A stretch of 64,000 nt of DNA from Pleomorphomonas diazotrophica (GCF_002844595.1 NZ_PJNW01000011.1:124001-188000); one strand, 5' to 3'. Numbered from the stretch's first letter, positions 30,271 to 41,739 are shown. Numbers and translations are program-made. The notes: a model not told the origin generated them from the sequence alone.

Positions 30271-31419
30271 TCACGCAGTCAGAGATTGCCGGTGCGACAC
30301 ATCGGCGGCTTGGTGCAGCCAAGCCTCCGAACGCATCTCGATGAGGCGAGAGGCCGTGCGGGCAAACTCCAGGGCTTCGTTGCCCCCCGTTGCGCGATAG
30401 AGATCGGCCGGCTCGCCATCAGCCGTCAGCACCAGCGCCCGGCCGGCGTCGTAAAGCACATCGATCAGGGTAATGAAACGCTTTGCCCGGTTGCGCTCGC
30501 CGGCGGCAAGACGCGGAACGCCGGTGACCATCAGAAGATCGAAATGGCGGGCGATGGCTCGATAATCGGTGGCGCCCAGCGGCTGATCGCAGAGTTCGGC
30601 AAAGGTGAAGCGGGCGCGGCGACCGGCAGCACGCGACACATGTACCAGCCGCCCCTTGACGCGGAGGTCGCGAGCCTCCTCGCCTCCGGTCGACAGGCCA
30701 GCCCACAGGTGCTCGGCAGCAGCGTCCGTCGCCGGCACCAGCGGTGAGAGATAGACGTCGGCGGCCGAAAGCCCTTCCAGCCGGTGATCGGCTCCATCCT
30801 TGAGATGGACGATCTCGCAGCGATCCTTCAAAAGACCGACGAAAGGAAGAAAACTCTGGCGGTTGAGACCGTTCCAGTAGAGACGGTCGGGGGCGATGTT
30901 GGACGTGGCGACCAGGGTCAGCCCCAGGTCGAAGAGGCGACTGAACAGACGGCCGAGCAGCATGGCGTCGGCAATGTCGGTTACCGAAAACTCGTCGAAG
31001 CACAGAAGCTGCACGTCGCCCGCCAGCGTCTGGGCCACGATCTCGACGGGATCGCGCGCATCACCGGCCGCCATGGCCCGCCGCGCCGCCGCGATGGCCT
31101 CGTGCATGTCGGCCATGAAGGCATGGAAGTGCTGTCGTCGCTTCCTCTTCACCGGCGCCGCCGCGTGAAAACGGTCCATGAGCAGCGTCTTGCCACGCCC
31201 GACTCCGCCCCAGAGATAGAGGCCGCGGACCGCCGGCGCTGGCCCCACCGGAATGACACCGAGGAGACGACGGCGCGGCGGCGGCGCAGCGAACCGTCTG
31301 AGCAGCCGATCGAAGGCGAGGGCGGCCTGCCGCTGGGCGGCATCGGCCGTCAGCCGGCCGGCGGCGACCTCGCCATCGAGCCAGAGGGCGATTTCGCCGG
31401 CCGGCGTATCAGCCATCAT
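30271..31419 (-). CDS. zapE: Cell division protein ZapE (AFG1-like ATPase)
   Basis: ZapE/AFG1-type P-loop ATPases associate with the Z-ring and membrane; the alphaproteobacterial members usually lie beside mdh. The 382-residue protein has Walker A in GLYLWGGVGRGKTLLMDRF, Walker B in LLCFDEFSVTDI, an arginine-rich ALFDRLFDLGLTLVATSN-type segment (RLFSRLFDLGLTLVATSN), and RFITLIDVLYDAGRALVLTADG. The start is one of two adjacent ATGs (31419 or 31416). It follows the Omp19-like gene by eight bases. Confidence 0.92.
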   Translation of the reverse strand: MMADTPAGEIALWLDGEVAAGRLTADAAQRQAALAFDRLLRRFAAPPPRRRLLGVIPVGPAPAVRGLYLWGGVGRGKTLLMDRFHAAAPVKRKRRQHFHAFMADMHEAIAAARRAMAAGDARDPVEIVAQTLAGDVQLLCFDEFSVTDIADAMLLGRLFSRLFDLGLTLVATSNIAPDRLYWNGLNRQSFLPFVGLLKDRCEIVHLKDGADHRLEGLSAADVYLSPLVPATDAAAEHLWAGLSTGGEEARDLRVKGRLVHVSRAAGRRARFTFAELCDQPLGATDYRAIARHFDLLMVTGVPRLAAGERNRAKRFITLIDVLYDAGRALVLTADGEPADLYRATGGNEALEFARTASRLIEMRSEAWLHQAADVSHRQSLTA

Positions 31420-31427
31420 GCCGGATG

Positions 31428-31931
31428 TCAGCCGCGGAAGAACTGCACGCCGCGCTTGCTGACGTCGGTCTGGCCGGAATAGCGATTGGGAGCGGCAGCG
31501 TAGAGACGGGCGACAACGGCGCCGGAGGCGTCCTTCAGCAGAATCTCCTTGCCGGCGACATCCCAGGCACCGACCGCCTTCAACTCGTCGGACACACAGC
31601 CGCGCGTCGAGGCGCGGTAGCCGCCGCTCCAGGCGGTGAGATTCATCGAAAGCTGGCAGGTTTCGCCGGCCGAGGCGAGCGTCCAGCCACCGATCAGATC
31701 GGCCTTGCGCACCTCGGCGGCGGTGGCCGGGTCGGCCACAGGCTGGGCCAGCGTGAGGTCGGTCGTCGGCTGGGGCATTGCCACCGGCGCCGGCAAAGCC
31801 TGGCTCGCCACGGGGTTGACCGGCTGGGGCGCCAGCGGCGCGATGCGCGACGACGGAGGCGGCGGCGAGTAGCTGCTGCACGCGGCGAGCGCGAGGACGG
31901 ACATGACGGAGGCGGTGGCAATGATGCGCAT
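31428..31931 (-). CDS. Omp19/Inh-family protease-inhibitor lipoprotein
   Basis: This 167-residue lipoprotein has signal and lipobox VMSVLALAAC, a Pro-rich linker (SSYSPPPPSSRIAPLAPQPV) and a C-terminal beta-barrel domain of the Inh/Omp19 type: LIGGWTLASAGETCQLSMNLT, GGYRASTRGCVSDEL, AVGAWDVAGKEILLKDASG. The paired cysteines in that domain fit the conserved disulfide. Family members inhibit proteases and anchor to the outer membrane. It is directly upstream of zapE and probably in the same transcript. Confidence 0.88.
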   Translation of the reverse strand: MRIIATASVMSVLALAACSSYSPPPPSSRIAPLAPQPVNPVASQALPAPVAMPQPTTDLTLAQPVADPATAAEVRKADLIGGWTLASAGETCQLSMNLTAWSGGYRASTRGCVSDELKAVGAWDVAGKEILLKDASGAVVARLYAAAPNRYSGQTDVSKRGVQFFRG

Positions 31932-32142
31932 CAGGTGAGGCTCCCAGGGGGCGAGGAGAGGACGCCGTGGCTCCCGGCGTGATTCTCTCCAGGCAATGGC
32001 AGTGGATGATAGCCGCCCCAGTCCTTGAGTGGAACTGGAGGCCGAAAAAACTTGAAAATAGCGACAAATGCTCAACGTTGACGTTGCACGGAAAGCGCGA
32101 AGGCCGCAAGATGAACAGGCGTCCGGGCGGGGAGCACGTCGT

Positions 32143-32475
32143 ATGTTGTCCTTTGTTGCGCGTGTGTTGGGGCTGGTACTGTTTGCCATCGGTGTTGTGG
32201 CACTGATTTCCGACGGGATCTCGTCGGTCGCCGCCGACGCCGTGGTGATGACGCCGCTGTCGGGGAGCCTTTCCCTTATCGCTCCTGATTTTGTCGATCG
32301 TATTGAATCATCACTGAGACCCCTCGTCGGAGATGCGGCGTGGGCAGAATGGGGTTCGGCGGTGCTTGCTTGGCCAACCCTCGCCGTCGCCGGCATTTCG
32401 GGCATTTTTCTGATGCTGGCCGGTGCCCGCCGCCCGCCGCGCGCCACGAGGAGCCATGTCGGCTTCACCACCTGA
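32143..32475 (+). CDS. Small two-helix membrane protein of unknown function
   Basis: This 110-residue protein has an N-terminal membrane segment (VARVLGLVLFAIGVVALISDG) and a second one (AWPTLAVAGISGIFLMLAGA) joined by a polar loop (DFVDRIESSLRPLVGDAAWAEW). I recognise its general type (short alphaproteobacterial membrane proteins) but no function. GGAG lies nine bases before the ATG at 32143. Its 3' end overlaps the DUF429 gene by 20 bases, so the two are probably co-expressed. Confidence 0.7.
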   Translation: MLSFVARVLGLVLFAIGVVALISDGISSVAADAVVMTPLSGSLSLIAPDFVDRIESSLRPLVGDAAWAEWGSAVLAWPTLAVAGISGIFLMLAGARRPPRATRSHVGFTT

Positions 32476-33277
32476 AAAGGTCGTGCTCGGCATAGACGCG
32501 GCCTGGACGGCGACCAATCCGAGCGGCGTCGCCCTCGCCTCCAAGACCGGCAGTGGTTGGCGCTTGATCGCTGCGGCCTCTTCCTTTGAGGAGTTCGTCG
32601 GTCTCGCGGGCGGAACCGAAATCAGTCCCCCCGCCCTGATCGCCGCAGGGACCTGCTTGGCAGGGCAAAGCCCCGACCTCATCGCCGTGGACATGCCGAT
32701 GATGGACGTCCCCATTCTCGCGCGCCGGGCCGCCGACAACGCCGTCAATCGCGCCTATTCGGGCCGCAGCGCCGGCACGCACTCACCGACCCTCGATCGC
32801 CCCGGCGCGGTGGGCCGAGCGCTGGAGGCAGGGCTCTCGGCAGCCGGCTACCCTCTCGCGACCCTCGATATCAGGCCGCCTTGCCGCATTGAGATCTACC
32901 CGCATCCGGCGCTGATCGAGATTACCGGCGCAACAAGGCGTCTCGAATACAAGATCAGCCGTACCGGTCGCTATTGGCCCGGCCTGCCGCTCACCGAGCG
33001 GAGACTGCGTCTTTTCAAGGTATGGGAGGCCATCGTCACTGCCCTCGACGACATGCTGCCTGGAAGCGCCGCGGCTCTTTCCCTGCCGTCGGCTGAGGCG
33101 CGCGGCCGGACCCTCAAGGCCTTCGAGGATCGTCTCGATGCCGTCGTCGCCGCGCTCGTCGGCGCCATGGCGCTTGACGGCCGAGCTCAGCCTTATGGCG
33201 ACGCGACGTCGGCGGTTTGGGTTCCGAAAGCTCGCGACCGACCGGCTGAACAGGTGACGACGCCCCGGCGGGTATGA
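32456..33277 (+). CDS. DUF429 domain protein
   Basis: This 273-residue protein opens with VVLGIDAAWTATNPSGVAL, an RNase-H-like fold start seen in DUF429 proteins. It goes on with DLIAVDMPM, NRAYSGRSAGTHSPT, PPCRIEIYPHPALIEITG and RLEYKISR. The conserved aspartates in the first two motifs suggest a metal-dependent nuclease-like or resolvase-like fold, but no activity is assigned. GAGGAG precedes the ATG at 32456. Confidence 0.85.
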   Translation: MSASPPEKVVLGIDAAWTATNPSGVALASKTGSGWRLIAAASSFEEFVGLAGGTEISPPALIAAGTCLAGQSPDLIAVDMPMMDVPILARRAADNAVNRAYSGRSAGTHSPTLDRPGAVGRALEAGLSAAGYPLATLDIRPPCRIEIYPHPALIEITGATRRLEYKISRTGRYWPGLPLTERRLRLFKVWEAIVTALDDMLPGSAAALSLPSAEARGRTLKAFEDRLDAVVAALVGAMALDGRAQPYGDATSAVWVPKARDRPAEQVTTPRRV

Positions 33278-33310
33278 CTTCTGGCTCCCACAGGCCCGAA
33301 GAACAGGGTG

Positions 33311-33682
33311 TCAGGCGGCCAGGAGGAGCCCGGCCCCGAGCAGGAGGCAGCCGTAAGTGGCCAGCATGCCGGCGGCGCGGAAAGGCCTGGTCGCTGCCAG
33401 TATACCCAAGGCGTGCAGCAGCCGACCCCCGATCAGCAATCCCGCCAGGCACCAAAGCCAACCGGGGGAAACACCGCGGAACTCGTTCAGAACGAGCAGA
33501 AGCAGACCAAGGGGCACATATTCCGTGAAGTTCCCCTGAGCTCTGATCCTCCTGAGCAAGGTCTCATCCGATCCCTGCCCGATGTCGACGCCCACCGCCA
33601 TCCGCCGAAAGCTGACGGGGAGACTCAACGCCACCAACAAGATGGCCGCAATGGCCGCGGTTATGCCTGATACGGTCAGCAT
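33311..33682 (-). CDS. MAPEG-family membrane protein
   Basis: This 123-residue protein has four membrane helices and the MAPEG signature RRIRAQGNFTEYVPLGLLLL. MAPEG proteins include glutathione-dependent transferases and peroxidases; the bacterial substrate is unknown. GGAGG precedes the ATG at 33682. It diverges from an HxlR regulator with a palindrome between them, so it is likely the regulated target. Confidence 0.88.
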   Translation of the reverse strand: MLTVSGITAAIAAILLVALSLPVSFRRMAVGVDIGQGSDETLLRRIRAQGNFTEYVPLGLLLLVLNEFRGVSPGWLWCLAGLLIGGRLLHALGILAATRPFRAAGMLATYGCLLLGAGLLLAA

Positions 33683-33725
33683 CCTCGCACCTCCAGGGTC
33701 ACAATGTTGCCACGTTACCATCGTT

Positions 33726-33740
33726 CTTGCATTATGCAAG
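33726..33740. promoter_or_regulatory. 15-bp palindromic candidate operator between MAPEG and HxlR genes
   Basis: CTTGCAT-t-ATGCAAG is a perfect inverted repeat with a one-base centre, 44 bases upstream of the MAPEG ATG and 23 upstream of the preferred HxlR ATG. Its position suits binding of the HxlR dimer and control of both genes. Confidence 0.55.
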
Positions 33741-33762
33741 CACCATGGTCACGGAGGCGGAG

Positions 33763-34134
33763 ATGGAATTTCGGTCGGGCTGCCCCATCGCATCGACGCT
33801 GGACATCGTGGGAGATCGTTGGTCCCTGGTCATCCTGCGATCGATGGTCATGGGTGCCCGAAGCTTTTCCGATCTCCTCGCCATGCCCGAGGGCATCTCG
33901 ACGAACATACTCTCGGAACGCCTGAAACGCCTTGAGCAGGCCGGCATCATCAAGCTCAGCGAGAAGGGCTCGGGCTCGAAACGGGGAGCCTATCGGCTGA
34001 CGAGGAGCGGCGCAGAGCTATTGCCGGTCCTGAAATCGCTCGCCACCTGGGGCGAGCGAAACCTTCCGGACAGATGGACGATACCGGCGCGCTTCAAAGC
34101 CATGGACCCGGACGACCCGAGCCTTCTCGGATAG
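33763..34134 (+). CDS. HxlR-family winged-helix regulator
   Basis: This 123-residue regulator has the HxlR core: CPIASTLDIVGDRWSLVILRSMVMGARSFSDLL, GISTNILSERLKRLEQAGIIKL and a wing (AYRLTRSGAELLPVLKSLATWGE). A cysteine near the N-terminus (SGCP) is the usual redox- or aldehyde-sensitive position in related regulators. I prefer the ATG at 33763, which has GGAGG at short spacing; an upstream ATG (33745) and TTG (33727) are in frame, but the latter would place the palindrome inside the gene. Confidence 0.9.
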   Translation: MEFRSGCPIASTLDIVGDRWSLVILRSMVMGARSFSDLLAMPEGISTNILSERLKRLEQAGIIKLSEKGSGSKRGAYRLTRSGAELLPVLKSLATWGERNLPDRWTIPARFKAMDPDDPSLLG

Positions 34135-34201
34135 CGCCCGGACCATCGCAGTTCCTCAAGACACCCGGGACACCAAAGCGTCTCGGCAAAGCCAAAGGAC
34201 C

Positions 34202-36765
<2,564 letters not shown>

Positions 36766-36824
36766 TCGTCCGGCGGTCGGGGCACCATGGTCCGCCAATC
36801 GGGTGGAAATGCGGCGAATCAGGC

Positions 36825-37976
36825 TCAAAATTCCCGGAAATCCGGCTCGCCGGCTTCGGGAATCACGATGATTTCCGCCTCTCCGGAAAAGGCCTCGAAA
36901 GGTGCGGCCTCGGTGCCGGTCATGAAGGCCTGGACGCCAAGCGCGGCGATGAGGTCGACCAGCGCCCGGCGCCGGCGGGCATCGAGATGGGCGGCCACCT
37001 CATCGAGCAGCAACACCGGCGGGCTGCCGGTCAGCTCGGTGACCAGAGCTGCCTGCGCCAGCACCAGGCCGGTGAGTAGCGCCTTCTGCTCGCCGGTCGA
37101 CGAGGCCGAGGCCGGCATGTCCTTTCCGGCATGGCGGACCGAAAGGTCGGAGCGGTGCGGACCGACGAGCGTCCGGCCGGCGGCGCGGTCGCGGGAACGG
37201 CCAGCCCGGAGATCGGCCCTCAGCCAGTCCTCGACGTCGGCCGCCGCCGCGCCGTCGAGCGCCGTGTCGACGTCGCCCGTGAGCTGGACGACGGCGCGCG
37301 GAAAGGCGCCGTCGCCGTCCGGCCGCGTCTCGATCAGTCGCGCGAGGCAATGGACCGTCTCGCGACGGGCGGCAGCGACCGCGACGCCAGTTGCGGCAAT
37401 CTCGGATTCCAGGGCATCGAGCCAGGCGGCGTCGGCCTCGCGCGCCTCAAGGAGGCGATTGCGGGAGGAGACCGCCTGCTCGTAGACGGCAACGCGCCGA
37501 CCGTGCGCCGGATCGACTGCCAGCACCAGACGGTCGAGGAAGCGACGGCGGTCGCCAGCCGACCCGACGAACAGGCCGTCCATGGCGGGAATGAGCCAGA
37601 TCAGGCGGAGGTGGTCGGACAGTCGCTCGCTGCCCTTCTGCGGTTCGCCATCGACAAGCACCCGCCGGCCCGGCTCGTCAGGGACGGAGCCGGTGCCGAT
37701 CCGTACCACGCCATAGGCCCCCTCGACGTCGGCCAGCACGGAAAAGCCGCCGGAGCCGCCGAGCCGGGTCATTTCGGCCAGCGTCGCCCGGCGGAAGCCA
37801 CGGCCGGGAGCGAGCAGCGATAAGGCTTCGAGAATATTGGTCTTGCCGACGCCGTTCTGGCCGACGAGCACCACCGACCGGCCCGGAAAGTCGAGCGAGA
37901 GGTCGGCATGGTTGCGGAAATCGTTGAGGCGAAGGCGGCTCACGCGCACCTTCGCCTCCGGACGGGACTCTGTCAT
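36825..37976 (-). CDS. recF: DNA replication/repair protein RecF
   Basis: RecF is an SMC-like ATPase of gap repair. The 383-residue protein has Walker A in VVLVGQNGVGKTNILEAL, the signature SASSTGEQKALLTGLVLAQA and Walker B VLLLDEVAAHLD. The start is uncertain: the ATG at 37976 (MTESRPEAKV) is used here; a GTG at 38000 overlaps the dnaN stop as GTGA and would add eight residues. Confidence 0.95.
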   Translation of the reverse strand: MTESRPEAKVRVSRLRLNDFRNHADLSLDFPGRSVVLVGQNGVGKTNILEALSLLAPGRGFRRATLAEMTRLGGSGGFSVLADVEGAYGVVRIGTGSVPDEPGRRVLVDGEPQKGSERLSDHLRLIWLIPAMDGLFVGSAGDRRRFLDRLVLAVDPAHGRRVAVYEQAVSSRNRLLEAREADAAWLDALESEIAATGVAVAAARRETVHCLARLIETRPDGDGAFPRAVVQLTGDVDTALDGAAAADVEDWLRADLRAGRSRDRAAGRTLVGPHRSDLSVRHAGKDMPASASSTGEQKALLTGLVLAQAALVTELTGSPPVLLLDEVAAHLDARRRRALVDLIAALGVQAFMTGTEAAPFEAFSGEAEIIVIPEAGEPDFREF

Positions 37977-37996
37977 GGCGTTCCAGCGGCGGCCGA

Positions 37997-39115
37997 TCAC
38001 ACCCGCATGGGCATCAGCACGTAGAGCGTGGCGCCGTCACCGGCATCCTGGATCAGGGTCGGCGAGCCGGCGTCGGCGAGGTGGAACACCGCCGTCTCCG
38101 AGGTGAGCTGGCCGGCGATGTCCAGGAGGTAGCGGGCGTTGAAGCCGATTTCGAGCGGCGTGTCGCCGTAGTCGACCATCACCTCTTCGGTGGCGGTGCC
38201 CGAATCCGGGTTGACCACGGTCAGCACCATGCGCCCCTCGGCAAGCGTCAGCTTCACGGCGCGACCGCGCTCGGACGAGATGGTGGAGACACGATCGACG
38301 GCCTCGGCGAACTCGGCCTTGTCGACGCGCAGTTCCTTGTCGTTGCCCTGCGGGATCACCCGGCCATAATCGGGGAAGGTGCCGTCGATCAGCTTGGAGG
38401 TCAGCACCACGTTGCCGACCGTCAGCCTGATCTTGGCGTCCGACAGCTCGACCTTCAGTTCGGCCTTGGGATCCTCGATGAGGCGCTGGATCTCGCCCAC
38501 CGTCTTGCGGGGAACAATGATGCCGGGCATGCCCTCGGCCCCCTTGGGGGCGGCGATGTCGGCACGGGCGAGGCGATGGCCGTCGGTGGCGACGGCCCGG
38601 AACAACGACCCGTCCGGCCCATCGACCGTGTGCAGGAAGATGCCGTTCAGGTAGTAGCGGATCTCTTCGTTGGAGATGGCGAACTGCGTCCGATCGATCA
38701 GACGCTTGAGATCGCCGGCTTCCAGCGTGAAGGCATGGCTGAGCTCGCCGACGGTGATGTCTGGGAAGTCGCTTTCCGGCAGCATCTGCAAAGAGAAGCG
38801 CGAGCGACCCGAGGAAATGGACAGCGTGGCGCCATCGGCCGACGCTTCAAGCGAGACCTGCGACCCCTCGGGCAGCTTACGCACGATGTCATAGAACATG
38901 TGCGCCGGCACCGTGGTCGCTCCGGGGCGCTCGACAAGCGCCGGTACCGACTCCTGAGCCTCGAGGTCGAGGTCGGTTGCCTTCAGCTTGAGCTGGCCGT
39001 CATCGGTGCGGATCAGCACGTTGGAGAGAATCGGAATGGTGTTCCGACGCTCGACGACACGGTGGACGTGGGTAAGGGAAGCGAGGAGGTGCGACCGCTC
39101 CAGCGTAACGCGCAT
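37997..39115 (-). CDS. dnaN: DNA polymerase III beta sliding clamp
   Basis: DnaN forms the ring-shaped processivity clamp. The 372-residue protein has the three-domain clamp fold: MRVTLERSHLLASLTHVHRVVERRNTIPILSNVLI at the start, IVPRKTVGEIQRL in the middle, and the C-terminal segment ending YVLMPMRV, the usual clamp ending. The long extension upstream of 39115 is not clamp-like. Confidence 0.98.
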   Translation of the reverse strand: MRVTLERSHLLASLTHVHRVVERRNTIPILSNVLIRTDDGQLKLKATDLDLEAQESVPALVERPGATTVPAHMFYDIVRKLPEGSQVSLEASADGATLSISSGRSRFSLQMLPESDFPDITVGELSHAFTLEAGDLKRLIDRTQFAISNEEIRYYLNGIFLHTVDGPDGSLFRAVATDGHRLARADIAAPKGAEGMPGIIVPRKTVGEIQRLIEDPKAELKVELSDAKIRLTVGNVVLTSKLIDGTFPDYGRVIPQGNDKELRVDKAEFAEAVDRVSTISSERGRAVKLTLAEGRMVLTVVNPDSGTATEEVMVDYGDTPLEIGFNARYLLDIAGQLTSETAVFHLADAGSPTLIQDAGDGATLYVLMPMRV

Positions 39116-39440
39116 GGAAAAACCCGTCTGTCGTGGCTGCCGCGCCCTGGTCGGCCGCACTGGGTGCGACCGGCGCGGCCTCCGGAAAATCTGGCGATGA
39201 ACATCCACCGATCCGGCAGGACCTGCCTTACCGAGCCGCGGCTGCTCCCGTAAACCATCCGAAGCCTCCGCCGAACTGCCTGATGCTGCAGTCAGGACGG
39301 CGATTGCTCTAGGCCGTTCTCCCCTCGCCGCCGGGGCGGCTGCGGGGAAAAGCACATTACGGCAACTGCTGATTTCCGCAAGCCAGCATGCCGTTGACGG
39401 CACGGGTTTTCGCCGGCGTTTTTCGTTTCCAGACCTGGGA
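39116..39440. other. dnaA-dnaN intergenic region
   Basis: These 325 bases hold no supported gene. Close to the dnaA end are a TGCCGT/ACGGCA inverted repeat and the sequence TTTTCGCCGGCGTTTTT, which could contribute to dnaA termination. The rest is GC-rich and probably contains the dnaN promoter, which I could not place with confidence. I see no DnaA-box consensus. Confidence 0.4.
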
Positions 39441-40904
39441 TCAGGCCTCAAGCATGCGCTTCAGCACCTCGATCTCCTGCGTCAGCGCCTCGTCGGAGCC
39501 GATCATCTCCTCGACCTTGCGGACCGCATGCAGAACGGTGGTGTGGTCGCGGCCACCGAAGCGACGGCCGATCTCCGGCAGGGAGCGCAGCGTCAGCGAC
39601 TTCGCCAGGTACATGGCGATCTGCCGCGGCCAGACGATGGAGCGGGTGCGGCGCGAGGACAGGAGATCCTGCTTGGAGACGTTGTAGTGCTTGGAGACGA
39701 CGCGCTGGATGTCCTCGATCTTGACGCGGCGGGTATCGGTGACGCGAATGAGGTCCTTCAGCGTCGTCTCTGCCATGGTGAGCGACAGCGTCAGGCCGGT
39801 CAGCTGATTGTGGCCGGCAAGGCGCGTCACCGCGCCCTCGAGGTCGCGACCCGATGTCGTGACGTTGCGGACGATGAAGTCGATGACGTCGTCGGGAACG
39901 GAGAAGCCGGGCATATGCTGGGCGGTGAGCGCGATGCGGCGCTCGATGATCGACCGGCGCGTTGCCGCGTCGGGGGCGCCGATTTCAATCAGCAGGCCGC
40001 CGGAAAGACGCGAGCGAACGCGTTCATCCATGGTCTCGAGCTCGACCGGCGGTCGGTCGGCGGCGACGATCACCTGCCGGGCGCCGTCGATCAGCGTGTT
40101 CACCGTATGGCAAAATTCCTGCTGGATCTGCTTGCCGTGCAGGAACTGCATGTCGTCGATGACCAGGAGGTCGATGGTCCGGAGCGCTTCCTTGAAAGCG
40201 AGCGCCGACTGGGTCTGCAGCGACTGCACGAAGCGATACATGAAATGCTCGGCCGTCAGATACAGCACGCGCATTTCCGGATGCTCGGCCTTGAGCCGAT
40301 GGGTCAGGGCCTGCAGGAGATGCGTCTTGCCCTGGCCGACGGAGGAATGGATGTAGAGCGGATTGAACTTGACTCCGGAGGCTGAGCCGTCGGCAACCTG
40401 GCGGGCGGCGGCCAGCGCCAAGCGGTTGGAGGCGCCTTCAACGAAATTCTCGAAGGTATAGCGAGGGTCGAGCGGGGAGGAGATGTCATCGAACAGCCGA
40501 GCGGAGGCGGCATCGGCAACCGGGCGCAGAGGCACGGCAGCGCGGGGCGCCGGAGCGCTGGCCGGGCGAGCCGCTTCCGGCGCCGCGAAGCGGGCCGGCG
40601 TCTCGACCTTGGCGCGCATGGCGGAGCGGACCGACACTTCGACCTTGCGGTAAGCAGGGCCTTCGGCCTGCCAGAGAGCGGCGAGCTTGTCGCGATAGTG
40701 GGTAGAGATCCAGGTCTTCAGGAAGCGGCTCGGCACCGAGAGCCAGACGGTGCCGCCCTCGATCTGCTCGACATTCATGCCGGCAAACCAGCAGGAAAAC
40801 ACCTCGTCGCCGAGATCGGCCTTGAGGCGGCCACGAACGCGCGCCCACGCATCGGCATGACCAACTGCCGCTCCAGCGACGCCGCAGGCTTCCGCTTCCA
40901 ACAT
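39441..40904 (-). CDS. dnaA: Chromosomal replication initiator DnaA
   Basis: DnaA binds oriC and opens the duplex. The 487-residue protein has domain I (WARVRGRLKADLGDEVFSCWFAGM), a variable Ala/Pro-rich domain II, the AAA+ domain with Walker A SSVGQGKTHLLQALTH, Walker B LLVIDDMQFLHGK, sensor region RLSGGLLIEIGAPDAATR, and the DNA-binding domain IV with SRRTRSIVWPRQIAMYLAK and GGRDHTTVLHAVRKVE. GGAGG precedes the ATG. It is followed by dnaN, recF and gyrB. Confidence 0.98.
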   Translation of the reverse strand: MLEAEACGVAGAAVGHADAWARVRGRLKADLGDEVFSCWFAGMNVEQIEGGTVWLSVPSRFLKTWISTHYRDKLAALWQAEGPAYRKVEVSVRSAMRAKVETPARFAAPEAARPASAPAPRAAVPLRPVADAASARLFDDISSPLDPRYTFENFVEGASNRLALAAARQVADGSASGVKFNPLYIHSSVGQGKTHLLQALTHRLKAEHPEMRVLYLTAEHFMYRFVQSLQTQSALAFKEALRTIDLLVIDDMQFLHGKQIQQEFCHTVNTLIDGARQVIVAADRPPVELETMDERVRSRLSGGLLIEIGAPDAATRRSIIERRIALTAQHMPGFSVPDDVIDFIVRNVTTSGRDLEGAVTRLAGHNQLTGLTLSLTMAETTLKDLIRVTDTRRVKIEDIQRVVSKHYNVSKQDLLSSRRTRSIVWPRQIAMYLAKSLTLRSLPEIGRRFGGRDHTTVLHAVRKVEEMIGSDEALTQEIEVLKRMLEA

Positions 40905-41232
40905 ATCTCGGCCTCCATCTAACTCTATACCAGTCTTTCACGCGAAGGTCGCTTCCGCCGGGAGCGCCCTCCGTTTGCCTTCCGGACGCAACGTCCGAAG
41001 GCCGCTTGTACCGCCAGCTATCCGCCGGCGAGGTTGGAACCCCTTCCTTGCGGATGAAGCCCCCTTCAGGTTTTGCCGGCCGCAGGGCCGACAGCAGCAC
41101 TCATGGCGGGCCAAAGCCCGTCATTCACCGGAGCCACGAGGTTCCGGAACTCAGCATGTGATCAATGTGACAGCTCTCCCGATCTGCGCGTACCACGCCG
41201 GCCGCATGGCCGCCCCCGTCCAACGCATCGGT
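40905..41232 (-). other. Structured dnaA upstream region
   Basis: These 328 bases between the rhodanese gene and dnaA have no supported gene. A long hairpin at 40977-41002 pairs GCCTT(c)CGGACG with CGTCCGAAGGC around CAA. A weaker stem, CCGGA/TCCGG, lies near 41130-41150. The region probably contains the dnaA promoter and leader; no CtrA or DnaA site is evident here. Confidence 0.45.
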
Positions 41233-41688
41233 TCAACTCTGGATCCAGGGCAGACCGCTCGCCTTCCAGCCATCGACACAGCCCCTGTGCCGATCTGGGC
41301 CGAGCGCGCCCTCAAAACCACCTGCCACGTTTAAGGCCCGCGAGAACCCGCCGGCCGTTGCCGCGGTTGCCGCAGATCGACTGCGCGCTCCCGACCGGCA
41401 AATGAAGTAGAGCGGAGCGTCGGCGCCGACGCCAAGGTCGGCGAGCGCTTCCTTGAGCTCTTGGGCGAACGCCGTGTTGACGGCCATGTCCGGAAAGCGC
41501 TGCCACTCGATGAGCAGCACCCGCTTGCCGATGCTTTCGAGATCCGGAAGTCCGACGAAGTTCCATTCCGCCACAGTCCGGACATCGATCAGCGCAGCCG
41601 AGGGATCAGCGGCAAGCGCCTCCCAAGTCTGGCGCACGCCAACGTCCCCTGCGTAGCCTGGATCTTCGTTGAATGATCCCGAACTCAA
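41233..41688 (-). CDS. Single-domain rhodanese-like protein
   Basis: This 151-residue protein has one rhodanese domain: AALIDVRTVAEWNFVGLPDL, the active-site loop ICRSGARS with catalytic C97, AATAGGFSRALNVAGGFEG and WKASGLPWIQS. A persulfide-carrying role is expected; the partner is unknown. The start is a TTG at 41688 behind a G-rich stretch; another TTG at 41730 is in frame and gives 165 residues, but its first 14 residues are atypical. It lies between rpsT and dnaA on the minus strand. Confidence 0.85.
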   Translation of the reverse strand: MSSGSFNEDPGYAGDVGVRQTWEALAADPSAALIDVRTVAEWNFVGLPDLESIGKRVLLIEWQRFPDMAVNTAFAQELKEALADLGVGADAPLYFICRSGARSRSAATAATAGGFSRALNVAGGFEGALGPDRHRGCVDGWKASGLPWIQS

Positions 41689-41739
41689 GATCGCCCCACC
41701 ACCCCGAAATGAACCAAACAGAAAAGACAAAACAAATCC

